A stretch of DNA of 64,000 bases from Candidatus Riflebacteria bacterium HGW-Riflebacteria-2 (lineage in GTDB: Bacteria; Muiribacteriota; Ozemobacteria; Ozemobacterales; Ozemobacteraceae), in the NCBI GenBank assembly GCA_002839435.1, contig PGYA01000009.1, forward strand, positions 102,136 through 166,135, written 5' to 3'. Positions 1 through 9,568 of the stretch are shown here, in pieces. The notes under the pieces are model-generated. The model was not told where the DNA came from and did no database searches. It saw nothing but the letters and a program-made list of their open reading frames with translations. Both the position numbers and the translations under genes were made by a program. Position 1 is the stretch's first letter, and the number at the start of each line of letters is the position of its first letter.

Positions 1-1959
1 GCAGTCACCGCCATAAATTGCCACGTCGTCGCCGACTTTATAAATCTGGAGTTTGCACTGGTTATGGCAGTTGGGGTTGCGTGTGCAGATTTCTTCTTCA
101 TGAACGAATGGCTGCTCGACTACTTGCCAGCCTCTGAAGCGGGTTTTAAACTTTTCTCCGGCAGCAGTGCGTTCTTTTATTTCGTCCATGGCATGCAGAG
201 CGGCGCCAATACCGCCCATCACTTCGCGATGTGGCAGGGTGATGATCGGTTTGCCGACAATTTTTTCAAAGGCGGCGACCACCGACTTGTTGAGCGAGGG
301 ACCGCCCTGAAAACTGATGCGGTTGCCGATACGGCCGTCCTGGACGACGCGGTTGAGGTAGTTGTGAACGACAGCCTGCGACAGACCGGCGAGCAGGTCT
401 TCGACGGCGCCGCCCATCTGCAGGTAAGACATCAGGTCTGATTCCATGTAGACGGTGCAGCGCTCGGTAAGTCGGTATGGTGCTTTGGCGCGCATCGCCA
501 TTTCTTCATATTCTCCGGCAATGTCGATGCCGAGTTTGTTGGCGGTTTCTTCGAGAAAGCTGCCGGTGCCGGCGGCGCAGACCTTGTTCATTTTGAAATC
601 GACGACGTAACCGTTGCCAAGCGCGGTGTATTTGGCATCCTGACCGCCGAGTTCGAAAATCGTGTCGATGGTCGGCTCGAAATGGGTAGTGCCACGGGCA
701 TGCGCGGTAACTTCGTTGACCACGTCATCGGCACCGACGAAGAGGTTGGCAACCTCGCGTCCCGAACCGGTGGTGCCGACGCCGACAACATTTACCCGGT
801 TGACATCTATGGTTTCGACGCAGTTGCGCAGCGCTTTCTTGATGGCAACAACCGGCTGGCCTTCGGTTGCAATATAGCGTTTGTAGACGACTCTCCCTTC
901 GGGAGTTATGAGAACCAGTTTGGTGGTGGTTGAGCCAATATCGTAGCCCATGTAGACATCTATGACGTCTTTGCCCGATGGCTGCCCGTCAGCCTTGCCG
1001 CATTCGGCAAAGGGGTGCAGGTCGATGCTGAGCGGGGCAGTGCGCACGGCGGCAAAGGCCTCCGAGGCCTTGAGCTGATTGATCTGCGCAGCGGTAACCC
1101 GGCAGCCCTGATGGTTGGAAATCGCATTCAGAATGGTGCCAAGGGCGCCGACGCTGGTGTAATGGTCGGGTACGCTGATTTTGAGCCCCAGTATGTTTTC
1201 AAAGGCCTTTCGTGCCAGCTGATTAGAGGCGTAGCCGCCGATGAAGGCAACTGGCTCGAGAAGCTTGCGGTTATTGATGAGGGTTGACTTGAAATTCTTG
1301 GCAACGCCTTCATGCAGGCCGGCAATAATGTGTTTGATCGGAATGCCCTTGTTCTGCAGGTGAATCATGTCTGATTTGGTGAAAACTGTGCAGCGGCAGG
1401 CGACACTGGCTGGGCAGTCAGACCTGCGGCCTTCTTCCATAAAACGCATAAGAATTGATTCCATGCGCTTTTGTGGGTCGCTGATACTGTTGAGTTCTTC
1501 AACATCAGAAAAAATGCGTTCGGCCTGCTGATCGATAAAGCTGCCGGTGCCGGCGGCACAGGCTTCGTTGAGCTTGAAATCTTCCAGGATAAAGCCCTTG
1601 TCAGATGGCGATACCACAAGCAGAGCCGAATCATGGCCACCGATCGAAATGACCGAGCGTGCTTCGGGCAGCAGGGCGTGCAGGCCCCTGGTCTGAGCTG
1701 TGGTTTCTATCTCGAAACTGGTTTTCAGCTCAGCTGCGATTGCCTTGCCGTGTGTGCCGGTAAAAGCGACGCGCTCGATGTTGTCGCTGCCGTATTTATC
1801 TTCGATCTGGCTGAGAATGCGGGCGCAGAGTTCGAGTGTGCGACCGAAATGGCGATGATAGGGCCATTCTTCGATCAGTCTGGCATTGGCATCGCATACT
1901 ACGGCGTTGATACTGACTGAACCGATGTCGAACCCTATATTGATTTTGCTGTTTGTCAT
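1..1959 (-). CDS. BadF/BadG/HgdC-type 2-hydroxyacyl-CoA dehydratase activator-like protein, tandem ASKHA domains (partial, C-terminus beyond window)
   Basis: Open minus frame from ATG at 1959 to the window edge, so absent from the ORF track. Translation starts MTNSKINIGFDIGSVSINAVVCD; second domain YDIGSTTTKLVLITPEGRVVYKR; CAAGTGSF-type motifs; RBS GGAGGT upstream. Confidence 0.85.
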   Translation of the reverse strand, partial: MTNSKINIGFDIGSVSINAVVCDANARLIEEWPYHRHFGRTLELCARILSQIEDKYGSDNIERVAFTGTHGKAIAAELKTSFEIETTAQTRGLHALLPEARSVISIGGHDSALLVVSPSDKGFILEDFKLNEACAAGTGSFIDQQAERIFSDVEELNSISDPQKRMESILMRFMEEGRRSDCPASVACRCTVFTKSDMIHLQNKGIPIKHIIAGLHEGVAKNFKSTLINNRKLLEPVAFIGGYASNQLARKAFENILGLKISVPDHYTSVGALGTILNAISNHQGCRVTAAQINQLKASEAFAAVRTAPLSIDLHPFAECGKADGQPSGKDVIDVYMGYDIGSTTTKLVLITPEGRVVYKRYIATEGQPVVAIKKALRNCVETIDVNRVNVVGVGTTGSGREVANLFVGADDVVNEVTAHARGTTHFEPTIDTIFELGGQDAKYTALGNGYVVDFKMNKVCAAGTGSFLEETANKLGIDIAGEYEEMAMRAKAPYRLTERCTVYMESDLMSYLQMGGAVEDLLAGLSQAVVHNYLNRVVQDGRIGNRISFQGGPSLNKSVVAAFEKIVGKPIITLPHREVMGGIGAALHAMDEIKERTAAGEKFKTRFRGWQVVEQPFVHEEEICTRNPNCHNQCKLQIYKVGDDVAIYGGDC

Positions 1960-1992
1960 AATACCTCCGGAACTCGCTTAGGCGAGTCAGAT

Positions 1993-2021
1993 ATTATAAC
2001 ACTAATCTGTCATCAGAGCAA
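1993..2021 (-). promoter_or_regulatory. sigma70-like promoter (TTGCTC-17 bp-TATAAT, extended TGT) for the badFG-like gene
   Basis: Minus strand reads TTGCTC TGATGACAGATTAGTGT TATAAT, about 35 nt upstream of the start codon. Confidence 0.55.
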
Positions 2022-2092
2022 AAGCGCCCGGGAAGTTTTCTATCGCGGTTATTAACGGAATGCTTCGCGCTGATAGGCCTTATACGCGGCTG

Positions 2093-3562
2093 TTATAGGC
2101 CGTCTTTTTTGTTCCAGTCATCAACGGCTGGCGGTATGAGTTCCTGTGGAACGCCAGATTTTCCGTCATCATCTGTATCTTCATCATCGTCATCATCGTC
2201 ATCATCGTCATCATCGTCGATGAGGGGAATGACAGCCGTCGTGGTCGCCGGCGATGGAGTCGGCAGCGATGAGGCGCCTGACGCATTTTTGTCTTTCCAG
2301 AAATCTGGTGCTGCTGGTGTTTTGGGGTCTGGAATACTTATATCAACCGGGGACTCACCTGGAGTGCTTTTGGGAAGCATTCTTATGCCGCCGTCATAAG
2401 AGAGCAGCAGTTCGCCGGAGTCGGTCAGCAGAGGTTTCATGAAATTACTGCTGCCATGAGCCACCCAGCGGCTGACTGGTTTGTCGGTCTCAATGTAACT
2501 TCCGTAGGTTGATCGCGAAAAGAATGAATCCTTGTGGGTTACAAATATACCGTTGCGGTAAGGTTCGGCGTTATAAATGTCTTCAAGGCTGCGTGTCCAG
2601 AATGATGAGCCGTCAGCGATGCCAAGACATCTGATACTTTTTTTGTCTGCGATCAGAAGCCGTCCGCCATGTCTGGCAATACCGGTTAAACTGGACTGCA
2701 TAGTGGTTGTCCAGGATTTGCCATCCATCAGCGACATGCATATCAGACGTGATCCGCCCGCGGCAAGCATTGTCAGGTGCTCATTCAGAACCTGCAGGGA
2801 TTTGAGACCCTTGACCGGATGTCTGTACAGCAGTTTGCCGGTGAACTGATCGATGATCAGCATTTCGCCTTCGTTCGAGACCAGTATGCAGATGTTTTGT
2901 ACGAAAAGAGGGGTGTCTGACCCTAATGGGCCGGTAGAGGTCCAGAGAACTGCGCCGGTGTCAGGATCCAGGGCGGTGGCTTTCCATTTCGGATCTTTAA
3001 GGTCGGCGTAGCCGTGCAGGCAGATAATGGTCTTATCGACGCCATAGTTGACAAGATTGTCGGTGAATGTGTGATCCCAGACTGGTTGTCCGGTTTTGCT
3101 GTCGAGGCAGAACAGCGAATTTTCTGTTGACTGAACGATAATGTTATCTCCGGATTTTGCGGGGGGGATCCGGAATGGCTCTATAGTGCCACTTTCCCAG
3201 GCGATTTTCAGACCGGGTACCGAGAAGCCGCGAATCATGCGGGCATAGTCGCCAACTACAACGATATCAGCATAACCGATTGGATCATACGAAAGATTTG
3301 GCAGTTGAACAGATTGAGCAGTGGTTTTTCCGCTGTTGTCAATTTCGTAAAGCCTGTATTCACGTTTGCCCTTGTCGCCACCGACAAAAACATACCTGTT
3401 GCCGACAGCAACCGGGCTTGAATAAATTTTTTCACTGATACTTTGCTGCCATAACGCCTGGGTTTCTGGTTGCGACCCGAGCAGGTGAAATGCCAGAATG
3501 CTGATGACGATCAGTATTACTCCAAGTAATCGGCTGGACATATGGTTCCTTTTTCTTATCAA
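2093..3562 (-). CDS. PQQ/beta-propeller repeat protein (BamB-like) with poly-Asp C-terminal region
   Basis: 489 aa ORF with N-terminal hydrophobic anchor; repeats such as LFCLDSKTGQPVWDHTF and ATALDPDTGAVLWTS; DDDDDDDDDDDDEDTDDD tract. Confidence 0.75.
   Translation of the reverse strand: MIRKRNHMSSRLLGVILIVISILAFHLLGSQPETQALWQQSISEKIYSSPVAVGNRYVFVGGDKGKREYRLYEIDNSGKTTAQSVQLPNLSYDPIGYADIVVVGDYARMIRGFSVPGLKIAWESGTIEPFRIPPAKSGDNIIVQSTENSLFCLDSKTGQPVWDHTFTDNLVNYGVDKTIICLHGYADLKDPKWKATALDPDTGAVLWTSTGPLGSDTPLFVQNICILVSNEGEMLIIDQFTGKLLYRHPVKGLKSLQVLNEHLTMLAAGGSRLICMSLMDGKSWTTTMQSSLTGIARHGGRLLIADKKSIRCLGIADGSSFWTRSLEDIYNAEPYRNGIFVTHKDSFFSRSTYGSYIETDKPVSRWVAHGSSNFMKPLLTDSGELLLSYDGGIRMLPKSTPGESPVDISIPDPKTPAAPDFWKDKNASGASSLPTPSPATTTAVIPLIDDDDDDDDDDDDEDTDDDGKSGVPQELIPPAVDDWNKKDGL
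2181..2220. repeat. 9-bp tandem repeat (TCATCATCG)n encoding the poly-Asp tract
   Basis: tcatcatcgtcatcatcgtcatcatcgtcatcatcgtcga read directly. Confidence 0.9.
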
Positions 3563-4230
3563 TCCTGGGATTTTATGGCTGCCAGAATGAGCTCTATGCA
3601 GCGGTCAGGACTTGTTCTGCTGGTGTTCAGCAGCATGTGATACTGGTGTGGATCGTTGATTTCGACATCGAAAAAGTCATAAATGAAATTGGCAGCAGCA
3701 GCATCCTTGCCGCTTATCAGCTCTTCCGCCTGTTTCTGTTCGAGTTTCTGTTCCTGCATCAGGCGCTTTATGCGGTCCTGCATGTCGGCTACTATCCGCA
3801 GGTGGAAGGCGTTGGTATGACCCTTGAGTATCTGGCTGGCACCGCGCCCAAGAATTACAGAGTTAGACTGCTCGGCGATTTCTTTTACCACCTGTGTCAG
3901 AACATCGTAATAATCTTTTTCCTGAAAGCTGTTGCGCGGATAGGTCGTGAACATTTCGGCTGAATCCCAGTCTAGCGGGCCGATTCCGAAGGGATGAAAA
4001 ACCATGCCGCCCTGGGCTATGCTTGCCAGAGCTTCCTGAAAGAATACGCCGACACGGTTATAGCTGTTCTGATCAAAATCTTCGAGCTGGTCTTTGTTCT
4101 TTCCCATCTTCTCGGCGATTTCGTGAATTATTTGCTGGTCGTAGCAGGTTCCACCGAGCGCTTCTGCAAGTTTGAGTGCAATGTAAGTTCCTGATGCGCC
4201 CACTTCGCGTGATATGGTAATTGTCGGCAT
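3559..4230 (-). CDS. cytidylate kinase-like family protein
   Basis: MPTITISREVGASGTYIALKLAEALG (P-loop-like start) and VILGRGASQIL, typical of the cytidylate-kinase-like family. Confidence 0.8.
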   Translation of the reverse strand: MPTITISREVGASGTYIALKLAEALGGTCYDQQIIHEIAEKMGKNKDQLEDFDQNSYNRVGVFFQEALASIAQGGMVFHPFGIGPLDWDSAEMFTTYPRNSFQEKDYYDVLTQVVKEIAEQSNSVILGRGASQILKGHTNAFHLRIVADMQDRIKRLMQEQKLEQKQAEELISGKDAAAANFIYDFFDVEINDPHQYHMLLNTSRTSPDRCIELILAAIKSQD

Positions 4231-4382
4231 CTTCCCCTCCTCAACATATAAGCCTGCAAGTTTATATTAAGGCAAAAGATATTATCTGGCAACGAGTTAC
4301 AAAAAATAAATAAAAAAGTTGTTAAACATTCTTGTAATTTCGCCGATGAATAATCTGTAGAAAACACAAGGAGGAGTAAACA

Positions 4383-4523
4383 ATGGTTCACCCAGGGATG
4401 GTAGGCATTACAGAACTGATGATGGATGAGAATTTTCTTGGCTGGATGGAAGATCAGGCAGACGAGTTGCTTGAAAGTAAGACAACTTTCGAAATTTTTA
4501 AACTTTATCAGTCATTGCAGTAA
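4383..4523 (+). CDS. short acidic hypothetical protein (46 aa)
   Basis: ATG with strong RBS AAGGAGGAG; MVHPGMVGITELMMDENFLGWMEDQADELLESKTTFEIFKLYQSLQ*; followed by a terminator-like hairpin. Below the ORF-track length cut-off. Confidence 0.6.
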   Translation: MVHPGMVGITELMMDENFLGWMEDQADELLESKTTFEIFKLYQSLQ

Positions 4524-4544
4524 TAAAAAAATTACAGAGAACTA

Positions 4545-4577
4545 ACAGACTGGGTGTTTTCCCGGTTTTTTCTTTTT
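4545..4577 (+). terminator. Rho-independent terminator after the small ORF
   Basis: gactgggtgttttcccggttttttctttttt: GC stem followed by T-tract. Confidence 0.6.
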
Positions 4578-4590
4578 TAGCCGGGTTTCA

Positions 4591-5031
4591 TTAGCGTTTT
4601 TGCATGAATTCCTTAAATTTTGCGCTGGCCAAACCTCTGTCTAAATTGTCTGTCTGTTCGATAAATTCAATATATATCCGCATTCTTTCGATGGTTGATT
4701 GTGATACCCGATGTTCGAGGCGGCAGGCTTCTTCTTGCGCAAATTTTTCAGGAAACGCCAGAATGTTTTCGAGAAAATCAGCAAGAATACCATGATATCT
4801 GCTCAAGGCCTTGATAGTCTTTTCGCCTTCGGCTGTCAGGGTGACCGGGCGGTATGACTGGTAATTAATCAGACCCTTTTCGCTGAGGCGCTGCAGAGCG
4901 TTGGTGACGGATGAGCGTCGGCAGCCCATACGATCGGCAAGATCAGAGGTTCTGACTGCGCCGTGTTCTTTCTGCAGGTCGGCTATCTGTTCAAGATAGG
5001 ACTCAAGGGCTACTGAGACGCGATCTTTCAT
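4591..5031 (-). CDS. DtxR/MntR-family metal-dependent transcriptional regulator
   Basis: Winged-helix RTSDLADRMGCRRSSVTNALQRLSEKGLI and metal-site-like EEACRLEH; downstream of feoB. Confidence 0.85.
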   Translation of the reverse strand: MKDRVSVALESYLEQIADLQKEHGAVRTSDLADRMGCRRSSVTNALQRLSEKGLINYQSYRPVTLTAEGEKTIKALSRYHGILADFLENILAFPEKFAQEEACRLEHRVSQSTIERMRIYIEFIEQTDNLDRGLASAKFKEFMQKR

Positions 5032-7331
5032 GGTTGGCCTCCTGAACAGTCAGATTTGCCGCGAGATGGGCATGAACTGCAACTTGCACAGGAATTACAT
5101 CTGCTGCCGCGGATGGTAACGATGAATGTTCTGATCAGATACCAACCTGCCGCAATGGCCACAGTAATAATGACCAGGCCTTCGAACCAGTCTATGCTGG
5201 TGCTTGTCTGCAATACTGCTCCAATTTTAAGGGTGATGTAGCTGACGACATAGGCAATGGCAAAATACACAACCAGAGCAAGCGCTGTAAAGCGTGTCGA
5301 ACCACTTTCGCGCCAGATTACGCCTAATGTGGCTATACATGGTATATAGAGCAGAGTGAACATCATAAAGACAAAAGCGGTCAGCGGGGTCATACCGGTT
5401 TTACGCATGGCATCGCCGAGATTGTCGGAGTAGGGCAGGTAGAGAACCGAAAGAGTCGAGACAACCGATTCTTTGGCAAGAAAGCCAGGGATCAGCGATA
5501 CGGTTTCGCGCCAGCTGAAGCCGAGCGGTTCCATAACCGGGTGTATGAATTTGCCGAGTCTGGCCATGTAGCGACCTTCCATAAGTTCTATTTCGCGTTT
5601 TCGGCTGAGTTCAGCTATTCTTTCTGTTGATTCGACAGTAATTTCGCTACTGCGCAGACGAGTCAATTCGCTCTCGTAATCAAAGCTGAGCGGCACTTCG
5701 CGCGGAAAAACCGAGAGAACCCAGATTATTACTGCTCCCGCCAGAATGACTGTCCCAGCTTTTTCGATAAAGTGTGCTGCTTTTTCGTAAAGCATGTGAA
5801 AAACGCTGGAGGGAGTGGGCAGGCGGTAGGGTGGCATTTCGAGAAGAAATGGCGAGTTTTCACTGGTTTTAAAAAGCATGCTGGTAGTCTGACCCAGGAA
5901 AATCAATACCAGAAGATTTACAAAAAACAGCGTGAACATCCAGATGCTGGGATTTTCGGGAAAGAAAGTGCCGCAGAGCAATACCAGCACCGGAAGGCGG
6001 GCTGCGCATGTTACCAGAGGGATAAGAAGCATGGTGAGCAGTCGTTGAAAGCGGTTGTCAATAATTCGTGTTGCAAGAACTGCCGGCACGTTGCAGCCGA
6101 GTCCCATGATCATGGGAATGAATGCGCGGCCATGCAGGCCGATGCTGTTCATCATGCGATCCATTATAAAAGCGGCCCGCGACATATAGCCTGAATCTTC
6201 GAGTAAGGCTATCCAGAAGAAGAGTATCAGTATGTTAGGTATAAAGACTATGATGCCGCCAACCCCGCTTATTACACCGCCGACAAGCAGTTCGCGAATA
6301 AGACCTTCCTGCATGTTTGCCTGGACAAAACCGCTGAGCCAGTCGACAAGCGACTCCATCCATCCCATGGGAATTTCACCTATCGAAAAGGTTGTCCAGA
6401 ATACCCAGGCCATCATCAGTGCGAAAATTGGCAGTCCGAGAAAACGGTGTGTCAGCATGCGGTCAAGCTTTTCCTGCCAGGCTGGGATGTTTTTCCCAGG
6501 TACTATGGCGCAGCCTGCGATGAGTTTTTCTATGCGGCGATAACGGTCGCTGGCCAGTTCGCAGGCGAGATTAGTCGTTTTAACCGGAATTTCACGGCCT
6601 TCACTGAGCTTTTTTGCCAGGTTCTGGCGGATTTCGATCAGCTCTGGCACAATAGGGTCGGGCTGCAACCTGATCAGGTCGGTTAGAGCGCTATAACGCT
6701 GGGTTGGCCTGGCAGAATGCCAGTGCAGATCTTTCAGGCGCAAGGCTTCTTCGGCAGCGTCAAGCCAAACCTGTGGCAGTGATAACCAGTTTTCACAGTC
6801 TTCGACGCTGATTATGTCAGGCCTGCCAATGAATTCGACAAGGTTATGTGTGCCTTCACCCGTTCTGGCTACAGTTGGAAAGGGAGTTGTGCCGGTGAAG
6901 GTAGAGAATTTCTGTAGATCTATTGTGCCGCCAGCCTTAGTGAAAGAGTCAAAGCAGTTCAGGCTGACAACGGGCTTGATGCCGAGTTCGATCAATTGCG
7001 TAGTCAAAAAGAGATTGCGCTCAAAATTGGCGATATCGACAACATTGACGATGCAGCCGTCAGCGGCTGCATCTATAGTTTTGAGGACTACTTCTTCTTC
7101 TGGTGTGGCAGGAGTAAGAGAATAGGTGCCGGGCAGATCGCATATGGTCAGATTCGCTGTTTCGCTGTTGGCAATGCCTTCGAGTTTTTGCACTGTGACG
7201 CCGGGCCAGTTCCCGACACGGCGTCGTTCACCGGTAATGGCGTTAAAAAGGCTGGTCTTGCCACAGTTCGGGTTGCCGACAAGATAGACGTTGCGCTGAA
7301 TTTTACTTTTCATCAGGCTTGATTTCGACAT
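5028..7331 (-). CDS. feoB: ferrous iron transport protein B
   Basis: GTPase G1 GNPNCGKTSLFN, DLPGTYSL, GLGCNVPAVLATR, multiple TM segments; Cys-rich C-terminus CNSCASCSSCPSRGKSDC. Confidence 0.95.
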   Translation of the reverse strand: MSKSSLMKSKIQRNVYLVGNPNCGKTSLFNAITGERRRVGNWPGVTVQKLEGIANSETANLTICDLPGTYSLTPATPEEEVVLKTIDAAADGCIVNVVDIANFERNLFLTTQLIELGIKPVVSLNCFDSFTKAGGTIDLQKFSTFTGTTPFPTVARTGEGTHNLVEFIGRPDIISVEDCENWLSLPQVWLDAAEEALRLKDLHWHSARPTQRYSALTDLIRLQPDPIVPELIEIRQNLAKKLSEGREIPVKTTNLACELASDRYRRIEKLIAGCAIVPGKNIPAWQEKLDRMLTHRFLGLPIFALMMAWVFWTTFSIGEIPMGWMESLVDWLSGFVQANMQEGLIRELLVGGVISGVGGIIVFIPNILILFFWIALLEDSGYMSRAAFIMDRMMNSIGLHGRAFIPMIMGLGCNVPAVLATRIIDNRFQRLLTMLLIPLVTCAARLPVLVLLCGTFFPENPSIWMFTLFFVNLLVLIFLGQTTSMLFKTSENSPFLLEMPPYRLPTPSSVFHMLYEKAAHFIEKAGTVILAGAVIIWVLSVFPREVPLSFDYESELTRLRSSEITVESTERIAELSRKREIELMEGRYMARLGKFIHPVMEPLGFSWRETVSLIPGFLAKESVVSTLSVLYLPYSDNLGDAMRKTGMTPLTAFVFMMFTLLYIPCIATLGVIWRESGSTRFTALALVVYFAIAYVVSYITLKIGAVLQTSTSIDWFEGLVIITVAIAAGWYLIRTFIVTIRGSRCNSCASCSSCPSRGKSDCSGGQP

Positions 7332-7554
7332 CTATAAGCGCTGACTCGGAGCGGCGCAACCCTACCTGATAACCTCGTATTTCAAAAGTGGTAGGGTCTC
7401 CCATCGGGGCTCGCTTAACAGCCCTGATAGGAGTGCCAGGCACAAATCCCATGTCTAAGAGCCTCTGGGATGTTGGCGATAGTGCATCAATGTCGCGAAT
7501 TGTGGCTGTGCTGCCTTCTGGCAGTTCTGAGAGAGTGACTGTAGTTCTGACCAT
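7303..7554 (-). CDS. feoA: ferrous iron transport protein A
   Basis: 83 aa SH3-like FeoA (LLDMGFVPGTPIRAVKRAPMGDPTTFEIRGYQVGLRRSES). Confidence 0.9.
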   Translation of the reverse strand: MVRTTVTLSELPEGSTATIRDIDALSPTSQRLLDMGFVPGTPIRAVKRAPMGDPTTFEIRGYQVGLRRSESALIDVEIKPDEK

Positions 7555-7574
7555 AACTTTGCGCCTCGCAAAAA

Positions 7575-7607
7575 TTAGCTTTATCTAACACTTTTAGTCT
7601 AATCTAA
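7575..7607. promoter_or_regulatory. tandem DtxR-family operator-like boxes, TTAG-N6-CTAA x2
   Basis: TTAGCTTTATCTAA (7575-7588) and TTAGTCTAATCTAA (7594-7607), 19 bp apart, directly upstream of feoA. Confidence 0.65.
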
Positions 7608-7697
7608 TTTTCGCGGAAAGTCAAGGTTTGCAATGTACAAAAAGATCCGGCCGCAACGTCCTGGCGCTGTGCCGGATCAAGCTGATACTTTAGCAGA

Positions 7698-9200
7698 CTA
7701 TTTGTCTGAATGTGAGGCCGAAATGGCGCGTTCGCTGGCCCAGCCTTTGATGAATTTTATCTGCTCTGACATAGTTCGCGACAGCGGAACGGTGCCACGA
7801 ATGATTGTGTAAAGGTCATCCTGGGCGAGTGTGGTGTTACGGTGAAACGCTTCGATAGTAGCAGCTTCGACTACGTGTTCTATTTCGGCACCATTCCAGA
7901 ATTCGGTAGCGACACTGAGCAGCGGCAGGTCGAAATCTTCTAGTTTGTTGCCACGTCTTTTCAGGTGTACGCGAAAAATTGCTTCACGCTCGTTGTCGTT
8001 TGGCAGATCGACGAAGAATACCTGGTCGAAACGGCCTTTTCGGATTATTTCGGCGGGAAGAAGGTCGATGCGGTTGGCGGTGGCCGCAACAAAAACGCCG
8101 GCTGACTTTTCCTGCATCCAGGTCAGGAACGCCGAAAAAATATGTGAGCCGGTGCCACCGTCCTTGGCAGTATTGCTGCTTATGCCACCTTCGATTTCAT
8201 CGATCCATAGAATTGCCGGGGCGACCGCTTCGATACTTTTGATCGCCCGGTGGAATGTTCCTTCAGGGGTACCATAGTTGCCTGAGTAAACCTTGTTCAT
8301 GTCGAGTCTGAAAAGTGGCAGGCCCCATAATGAACTTATCGCCTTAACTGAAAGTGATTTCCCGCAGCCGGATATTCCCATCATCAGAAGGCCGCGTGGC
8401 GGGTTAAGCCCTGCCTTGGCGGCTTCGGGCGAAAACAGGCGACGGCGCTTGACCAGCCATTCTTTGAGGTTTTCGAGTCCGCCGACATCTTCGAGCGATT
8501 CCATGCTGCGGACATACTCGAGAACGCCGTCTTTGCGTGCTAACTGTTCTTTCTCATCCTGCAGGATCGGTAAAATTTCGTGATCGATAGTTTTACGGCC
8601 CCAGAGAGCCTTGTTGAGCGAATATCTTATTTCGGCGGCGGTGAAGCCTTTGAGCGATATTGTTGCCTGATTGAGTTCATCGGGCGTCAGGTTGTTGACC
8701 GAGCCTCTGCGAACTGCTGCCTGGATTTGTTCTTCCAGTATGCTGGTGATCTCCATTGGCTCGGGCAGCTTGTAGTCGATCAGGATGATGTCTTTGCGCA
8801 ATTCAGCCGGGATGAAAAAACTTGAGCCGGTAAGCATAAGAAAACGGCTCTGGCCACGGAAACTGTAGTGAATATTACGCAGTCGCCTTTGAACATCAGG
8901 GTTGTCGAGGAAAGCGCCGAGATCTTTGAATACAAAGAAGCCGCTGCGGTCGTTTGATTGGATTATTTCAAGCGCTTCAACGGCAGAGCAGGTTGTTGTT
9001 TCTCCGGTGAGTGTGTCTGTGAGGCCTGACTGGAGATCCCAGGTCAGAAAACTGCCTTTGCCCTGAAAGGCACTGTTGAAGAAGCCCTGCAAAGTAGCTA
9101 CTGTGGCGTCTTCTTCCCAGGTTTCTATTGCGATGATGGGATAGCCGCCAGTCAGTGCTTCTTTGAGGGATTTTATATCCTGTCGGCGGGGAGAGCTCAT
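7698..9200 (-). CDS. AAA+ ATPase, Ycf46-like
   Basis: Walker A GISGCGKSL, Walker B ILWIDEIEGG, N-terminal domain PIIAIETWEEDATVATLQGFF typical of Ycf46-like ATPases. Confidence 0.85.
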   Translation of the reverse strand: MSSPRRQDIKSLKEALTGGYPIIAIETWEEDATVATLQGFFNSAFQGKGSFLTWDLQSGLTDTLTGETTTCSAVEALEIIQSNDRSGFFVFKDLGAFLDNPDVQRRLRNIHYSFRGQSRFLMLTGSSFFIPAELRKDIILIDYKLPEPMEITSILEEQIQAAVRRGSVNNLTPDELNQATISLKGFTAAEIRYSLNKALWGRKTIDHEILPILQDEKEQLARKDGVLEYVRSMESLEDVGGLENLKEWLVKRRRLFSPEAAKAGLNPPRGLLMMGISGCGKSLSVKAISSLWGLPLFRLDMNKVYSGNYGTPEGTFHRAIKSIEAVAPAILWIDEIEGGISSNTAKDGGTGSHIFSAFLTWMQEKSAGVFVAATANRIDLLPAEIIRKGRFDQVFFVDLPNDNEREAIFRVHLKRRGNKLEDFDLPLLSVATEFWNGAEIEHVVEAATIEAFHRNTTLAQDDLYTIIRGTVPLSRTMSEQIKFIKGWASERAISASHSDK

Positions 9201-9430
9201 GGTCGCAGCGAGTTCACCAGTTGCTCAAGAGTTGCATCAAAAATGGTATTTTCATTTTCCTGCAGCGAACTCCAGCCTTCTTTGAAAAGCTGGGTCTCGA
9301 AAAGATCGCAGTAGCCATAAGTGTTACTGGCAAAATGTTTGTCTAAAACAGTATTTTGAGCGGCTGTCTCGGTTTCCGGGAAGCAAATTTCCATTTCGTT
9401 CATGCTGCAGATTCCTTTTTCTGATTTCAT
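9197..9430 (-). CDS. hypothetical protein
   Basis: 77 aa ORF overlapping the start of the AAA+ gene by 4 nt; no family recognised. Confidence 0.55.
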   Translation of the reverse strand: MKSEKGICSMNEMEICFPETETAAQNTVLDKHFASNTYGYCDLFETQLFKEGWSSLQENENTIFDATLEQLVNSLRP

Positions 9431-9568
9431 ATCTTAATCTGATTATAAACCAAATTATCTGTTCATCAAGTAAAAACTGAATGCCGGGCCAACTATTGGC
9501 AGTGGAATTTTATGCTGATTCGTTGTATTTTTAGCGGGTATAAAGATAAATACAAGTGGGGGCAGATA

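Noticed and set aside
64-1920. Several plus-strand ORFs (64..441, 682..933, 1015..1287, 1471..1920)
   Set aside because: All are antisense to the open minus frame of the badFG-like gene, which shows clear ASKHA motifs.
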